From Sophora flavescens (Eukaryota > Streptophyta > Magnoliopsida > Fabales > Fabaceae), in assembly GCA_030762895.1 (NCBI GenBank), contig JAUPTC010000154.1:21595-85594 (forward strand): DNA of 64,000 nt. Direction: 5' to 3'. A model generated the notes under the pieces. The model was not told the origin of the DNA. It ran no database searches and saw nothing but the letters and a program-made list of their open reading frames with translations. Both the position numbers and the translations under genes were made by a program. Positions 61,801 to 64,000 of this stretch are shown one piece after another (the first letter of the stretch is position 1; each line of letters begins with the position of its first letter).

Positions 61801-64000
61801 AGTTGTCTAATTTCCATCTCTCTCTGACTTGTGCGGCTGTAAACTTCTATTTATGCTTATTAATCCTGACCTAACACTAGACCAAATTAAGGGCCTTTGA
61901 ATAAGCTTTCCAACAAGCTATCATATGCCATAATTGGGCTTAAGATGAGTATGTGAGGCCCATTTAAGTGAAGGAACATCTTGGACTGCGCACTGATTCG
62001 TGCCAGAGAACTCGGGACCCAATTTAGCCTTGATTTTGGCATAATTTGATAATTCTTGTGAATCCTGAAATTGTAGGTCTCTTCCTTATCTTTCTAGGCA
62101 CAACAAGATCACCAAAATCTGATATCTCAGAGTGGGTTCTACTGCGTAGGCAACAAGGTAGGATGAGTGAAAAATCCAAAATTAACAATGTTTAGCAATT
62201 AAGCCCAACTAAGCCCAACAATTTAAAATCAAAAATGATGATTGTAAAAGTTGTCTAATTTCCATCTCTCCCTTGCTTGTGCTGTTGTAAACTACTATTT
62301 ATGGTTATTAATCCTAACCTAACCCTAGACTAAATTAAGGGCCTCTGAAGAAGCTTTCCAACAATGTATCATATGCTTTAGTTGATCCAAGATGAGAAAG
62401 TTAGGCATATTTAAGTGAAGGAACATCACGGACATCGCACTTATCCGCGCAGCAGTACTCGGGACCCCATTTAGCCTTGATTTTGGCATAATTTGACAAT
62501 TCTTGTGAAACCCAAAATTGTAGGTCTCTTCCTTATCTTTCTAGGGACAACAAGATCACCAAAATCCGATATCCGTAGCTCCAATTATGCTCCGCTCAAG
62601 GCAACAAGGTCAGGATGAGTGAAAATTCCAAAAATTAACAATGTTTAGCAATTAATCCCAATAATGTAAAAGCAAAAACAATGATTGTAAAAGTTGTCTA
62701 ATTTCGATCTCTCACCGCTTGTGCGGCTGTAAACTCGCTATTTATGCTTATTAATCCCGACCTAACCCAAGACCAAATTAAGGGCCTCTGAATAAGCTTT
62801 CCAAAAATGTATCATATGCCATAATTGGGCTTAAGATGAGTAAGTTAGGCCCATTTAAGTGAAGGAACTTCATGGGATCACAAGACCGATCCGCGCCGCA
62901 GAACTCTGACCCAATTAAGCCTTGATTTTGGCCTAATTTGACAATTCTTGTGAAACCTGAATTTGTAGGTCTCTTCCTTATCTTTCTAAGGACAACAAGA
63001 TCACCAAAATCGATATCCGTAGCTCTACTTATGGTCTAAGCAAGGCAACAAGGTCAAGATGAGTGAAAAATCCGAAAGTTAACAATGTTTTGCAATTAAG
63101 CCCTATTAAGCCCATTAATGTATAAGCAAAAACAATGATTGTAAAAGTTGTCTAATTATCGCTCACCGACTTGTGCGGCTGTAAAACTGCTATTTATTCT
63201 TCTTTAATCCCGACCTAACCATGGACCAAATTAAGGGCCTCCGAATAAGCTTTCCTACATGGTATCTTATGCCTTAATTGGGCTTAAGATGAGTAAGTTA
63301 GGCCCATTTAAGTAAAGGAACATCATGGATCACGTGACCGATCCGCACTGCAGAGAACTCGGGACCCAATTTAGCCTTGCTTTTGGCCTAATTTGACAAT
63401 TCGTGTGAAACCCCATATTGTAGCTCTTCCTTGTCTTTCTAGGGACAACAAGATGACCAAAATCCCAGATATATGTAGCTCTAGTTATGCTCACATAAGG
63501 CAAGAGTCAACATGAGTGAAAAAATCCAAAATTAACAATGTTTAGCAATTAAGCCAAATAATGTAAAAGCAAAAACAATGATTGTAAAAGTTGTCTAATT
63601 CTCTGTCTCTCTCTGGGTTGTGCCCCTGAAAACTACTATTTATGCTTATTAATCTTGACCTAATCCTAGACCAAATTAAGGGCCTGAATAAGGTTTCCAA
63701 CAAGGTATCGTATGCCTTAATTGGGTTTAAGATGAGAAAGTTAGGCCCATTTAAGTGAAGGAACATCAAGGATCGCGCATCGATTCGTGCGAGAACTCTC
63801 GACCCAATTTAGCCTTGATTTTGGCCAAATTTGACAATTCTTGTGAAACCCGAAATGTAGGTCTCTTCCTTATCTTTCTAGGGACAACAAGATCACCACA
63901 ATCCGATATCCCGCAGCTCTAGTTATGCTCTGACGGCAGGCAACAAAGTCGGGATGAGTGAAAAATCCGAAAATTAACAATGTTTAGCAATTAAGCCTAA

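Larger units (their letters stand above)
28499..64000. repeat. Satellite DNA array, monomer ~444-454 bp, about 79 copies
   Basis: The monomer can be phased on AGTGAAAAATCCGAAAATT: starts at 28499, 28942, 29386, 29829, 30272, 30716, 31170 and 31613 give periods of 443, 444, 443, 443, 444, 454 and 443. The 10-bp difference comes from an optional second copy of ATTAAGCCCA or ATTACGCCCA. Conserved blocks include CAATGTTTAGCAATTAAG, GGGCCTCTGAATAAGC, ATCATATGCCTTAATTGGG and GATTTTGGCCTAATTTGAC. Monomers differ by several to ~15% except within recent duplications. No ORF is conserved and no transposon domain is found. The array continues beyond the window. I do not recognise the family by name; it could be pericentromeric, subtelomeric or an interstitial block. 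Confidence 0.97.

Noticed and set aside
28499..64000. The satellite as a hidden gene family or array of non-coding RNA genes
   Set aside because: No conserved ORF, no Pol III boxes or clear promoter kept across monomers, and uniform divergence along the unit.

Overview
This is nuclear DNA of a flowering plant, probably a dicot; I lean towards a legume, but the sequence does not prove it. No intact host gene is visible. The window is heterochromatic: a pile of nested transposable elements (1-28498) followed by a long satellite array (28499-64000).

Right to left and old to young: (i) a tandem array of a ~444-454 bp satellite monomer, roughly 79 copies, runs from 28499 to the window end. (ii) A minus-strand chromovirus-like LTR retrotransposon abuts the array; its LTR begins at 28498 and ends at 3045, and a decayed PBS lies just beyond. 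(iii) That LTR was split by a CACTA DNA transposon (4688-26361, TSD TTC) with a 21-bp TIR, palindromic subterminal repeats, a frameshifted TNP2-type transposase, a second multi-exon gene joining a Transposase_24-like part to a Ulp1-like C48 protease, and captured host gene pieces, one recognisable as the last exon of the chloroplast reactive intermediate deaminase RIDA. (iv) The 5' subterminal array of the CACTA element was hit by a young Ty3/gypsy chromovirus (4960-16514, TSD GTTTC, 3.7-kb LTRs differing at about 0.6% by eye). This element is related to the one in (ii) and has lost most of its integrase. (v) On the left, the internal part of the minus-strand element is cut by the 3' end of another retroelement (1 to about 2850, Athila/Tat-like by its 3' region), whose LTR carries eight copies of a TCGCCTCGCGAG motif.

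The satellite array has higher-order structure. A 14-monomer block of 6257 bp (about 32385-38641) is followed by a near-identical copy (about 38642-46700) that gained an extra 4-monomer segment of about 1.79 kb. Shorter 2- and 3-monomer duplications occur near the 3' end. Near-identical copies differ mainly at CTG/CAG-type sites and at one 17-nt position, and this noise rises towards the window end. I suspect base-calling or consensus error at CHG-methylated cytosines, which must be excluded before reading the variation as biology.

Nothing here looks like a new cellular system. The most useful leads are the dated nesting order, the RIDA exon capture, the CACTA gene fusion, the palindromic subterminal arrays, the LTR stem-loop modules and the satellite with its higher-order structure.
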